Source of the DNA: Luteolibacter sp. Y139
GTDB lineage: Bacteria > Verrucomicrobiota > Verrucomicrobiia > Verrucomicrobiales > Akkermansiaceae
Assembly: GCF_038066715.1 (NCBI RefSeq)
Contig: NZ_JBBUKT010000001.1
Location: 682,001-746,000 of the forward strand
Length of the DNA: 64,000 bases
Direction of reading: 5' to 3'
Under the pieces are notes generated by a model. That model worked only from the letters and a program-made list of their open reading frames with translations. It ran no database searches and was not told the DNA's origin. How positions within the stretch are numbered: position 1 is the stretch's first letter; each line of letters opens with the position of its first letter. Below are positions 62,251-64,000 of the stretch, piece by piece. The position numbers and the translations under genes are program-made.

Positions 62251-64000
62251 TCAGGGTTGGCGTTCGGCAAAGATGACTCCGTTTGAATCGGAGCCGCCGT
62301 CGCTGCGGATTTCGGCTTCAAGTTCGAGCCCCTCGGCCTGCGTGACATTGGGAAACTCCAGCACCCAGACGTTGTCGGTATGCTGATGCCCGGTGCGGCC
62401 TTCATGGGCATCGGTCGAAACGACCTGCCCCTTGTGCAGCAGCTTCACCTGCCTCACGTCGCAGCGGTTGTAGCCGGTGACGTAGCGGAAGGTCACCCGG
62501 AACTTCCCGCCTTCGGAAAGCTTGCCCTCCAGTGGCCATTTCTTCTTTTGCCACGAGGTGGACAGCACTCCGCTGGTCCAGTCACCGAGGAAATAGGAAT
62601 CATCGGGCAAGCTCGTCTGGCGCAGCGGTGAGACCGACCGCTCGACGAGAGCGTCATACTTGCGGATGATTTCCGCACTCAACGCGAGCGGATCACCTTC
62701 CGGATCCGGAGTGAAATTCCCCTCGCACGTATCAGCCCAATTCCACTCCCACGCGGCGAGTTCCTTGAAGAACGGATGATCGTCCAGTCCAGGGCGGCCA
62801 TAGACCTTGAGCAGCTTTGAATCATCGATCCGCTCGCCCACCGGCTTCGCAAGCTCACTACTGAGGAAGGCGAGATACTTCTCCCATCGCCCGAGGTAAA
62901 AGCTTCCTAACAGCCCGTTCCACTGGCGGTTCGAGTAGTCGAAGTTCACCTGCACCTGCGTGTTCGGCCCCCACAGCGTGACGAGCATCCGGGCCGAGCG
63001 TTCCAGCAAGCGCTTCTCGGCCTCGTTCTTCCCCCAGCGACGGGCATCTGCCAGCCAGGCACCGAGCCGGAACTCCCGGCGTGCGCCAAGCAAGCGATCC
63101 AGATCCCGGCCAAGCTCCAGGAAACTCGCGGCAACCTTCCTGAACTCCTCGACCTTCCCTTGCGAATAGGCATCACGCAATTCGCGGTGAAGCATCACGC
63201 CAAGGTCCGCCAAAGCCTGACGCCCCCAATCGATCAGATCGTAACGGTAAGTATCAAGCTTGCCGAGCCGGCCGGAATCTTGCGCGAGCAGCTTCCACGC
63301 CGCCCACAACTTCGGCAGCGCATAGCTCCGCGAGAACGAACCCGCCGACGGAGAACTCGACTTCCCGTTCAGCGTCGGACGCATGCAGAAAGGCGTCTCT
63401 CCCGATTGATAGGACGCACCGCTACGGGCATCGTACACATGATCCAACGTCGAGACCCACGCATCAATCGCCGGCCCCTCCTCCACTCCAAAACGCGACT
63501 GCGCCCAAGTCCTCAACCACCCCGCCGGATCTTGTACCGCACCCGGCACGCGGAAGGCCCCTTCCAGTGCCGCCATGTAGATCGGCGAGTTCGAGTGGCT
63601 GCCTTCACAGAAGACACCGAGCCCCTGGCAATTCTTGAAATCCTCGCGCGTTGCGTGGCGGTCGAAGTCCAGCGACTTGGACAAATTCCCGCCAAGATAA
63701 ACACGCCCGCCGAAGTTGTGGATCACCCCGGACACGTAGGGATAGCCCCAATAATCCTTGCGGCGGCCATCCAGATCTAACAACAGCAGCCGGTCCTGCG
63801 GGATCGCCTTCACGATCGGCTCGTAAAGCGTCCACGTCTGCATCGCGATCTTCGCCTGGGGATCGGCCTTGGTCAGCGCGCCGATCAATGTCTTTCCCAC
63901 CGAGTCGAGGTAAGCCGGATCATTCGTCGGCGGCTTGCTCTCATGGAAGACATCGCACGCATAACAATGCGCCTCACCGAAAAGCCGACGGTTCTCCTCG
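62251..64000 (-). CDS. Alpha-N-acetylglucosaminidase, GH89 (partial, 5' end outside the window)
   Basis: At least 583 residues of a GH89 enzyme, open from the end of the window to the stop at 62251. YACDVFHESKPPTNDPAYLD matches the NAGLU block whose Glu is the acid/base, and LGVFCEGSHSNSPIYM the block with the nucleophile Glu. VIHNFGGRVYLGGN and WADTCEGNFTPDPEG are further matches. GH89 removes terminal alpha-N-acetylglucosamine from glycans such as heparan sulfate or mucins. The last 130 residues form an extra beta domain. With the GH76 enzyme this suggests glycan feeding. Confidence 0.88.
   Translation of the reverse strand, partial: EENRRLFGEAHCYACDVFHESKPPTNDPAYLDSVGKTLIGALTKADPQAKIAMQTWTLYEPIVKAIPQDRLLLLDLDGRRKDYWGYPYVSGVIHNFGGRVYLGGNLSKSLDFDRHATREDFKNCQGLGVFCEGSHSNSPIYMAALEGAFRVPGAVQDPAGWLRTWAQSRFGVEEGPAIDAWVSTLDHVYDARSGASYQSGETPFCMRPTLNGKSSSPSAGSFSRSYALPKLWAAWKLLAQDSGRLGKLDTYRYDLIDWGRQALADLGVMLHRELRDAYSQGKVEEFRKVAASFLELGRDLDRLLGARREFRLGAWLADARRWGKNEAEKRLLERSARMLVTLWGPNTQVQVNFDYSNRQWNGLLGSFYLGRWEKYLAFLSSELAKPVGERIDDSKLLKVYGRPGLDDHPFFKELAAWEWNWADTCEGNFTPDPEGDPLALSAEIIRKYDALVERSVSPLRQTSLPDDSYFLGDWTSGVLSTSWQKKKWPLEGKLSEGGKFRVTFRYVTGYNRCDVRQVKLLHKGQVVSTDAHEGRTGHQHTDNVWVLEFPNVTQAEGLELEAEIRSDGGSDSNGVIFAERQP

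Overview
The window is about 64 kb of GC-rich, densely coded bacterial DNA. It fits a member of the Verrucomicrobia, perhaps near Luteolibacter or Haloferula. This is inference from gene content: two PEP-CTERM surface proteins, a type II (eukaryote-like) glutamine synthetase, many Tat-type or Sec-type exported enzymes, a DUF4190/pseudopilin-like protein and polysaccharide-degrading enzymes. No 16S gene is present to settle it. Shine-Dalgarno sites are weak or absent at most starts, so several starts were chosen from family alignment or gene spacing.

Layout. 1-5.4 kb: end of a hypothetical gene, a small membrane protein, a DNA-repair pair (radical SAM protein plus UdgX-type uracil-DNA glycosylase) and a PEP-CTERM protein. 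5.5-9.2 kb: a GH76 mannanase-like enzyme, an exported Gfo/Idh/MocA oxidoreductase and glutamine synthetase II with a clear terminator. 9.4-12.7 kb: PP2C phosphatase, phosphopantetheinyl transferase and a zinc-ribbon membrane protein with about 20 PEPQ repeats. 12.7-17.4 kb (minus): ArsR regulator, two-subunit molybdenum hydroxylase, XdhC and MocA-like maturation proteins. 17.5-23.2 kb (plus, divergent): six redox/detoxification enzymes (AKR, SDR, zinc alcohol dehydrogenase, old yellow enzyme, luciferase-like monooxygenase, DUF899) behind two copies of a palindromic operator.

23.2-38.6 kb: a single-HKD phospholipase-D-like protein overlapping an acyltransferase-aminotransferase fusion, then a nitrate assimilation cluster. 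The cluster holds a divergent LysR regulator, a signal-less NasS-like nitrate sensor, an MFS nitrate transporter, a PP2C/Ser-Thr kinase fusion, the ABC transporter NrtABCD, nitrite reductase NirA and an Fe-S/DmsC-type electron-transfer fusion. Nitrate can thus enter by two routes and nitrite can be reduced to ammonium, which the glutamine synthetase 25 kb away can assimilate. The nitrate reductase catalytic subunit is absent from the window. The leaders of the nitrate genes carry hairpins and a recurring TCATGC half-site.

38.7-53 kb: subtilisin-like protease, hypothetical and RDD proteins, cysteine synthase-like enzyme, KH-domain RNA-binding protein, tRNA-Arg(CCG), malate:quinone oxidoreductase, a CAP-rnhB-yraN-DUF1802 operon, a sigma-54 activator, a large TPR protein and TM2 and DUF4190 proteins. 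53-64 kb: ZnuD-like TonB receptor, Dabb and LolA-like proteins, two PilT-type ATPases, a second PEP-CTERM protein, a large hypothetical protein and the 3' part of a GH89 alpha-N-acetylglucosaminidase running off the end.

The most unusual sequence-level signals are an inverted pair of REP-like palindromes whose differences are all compensatory (6.7-6.8 kb), the duplicated ArsR operator at 17.4 kb and a recurring octamer YTGTTAGR across the window. No CRISPR array, insertion sequence, prophage or origin was seen.
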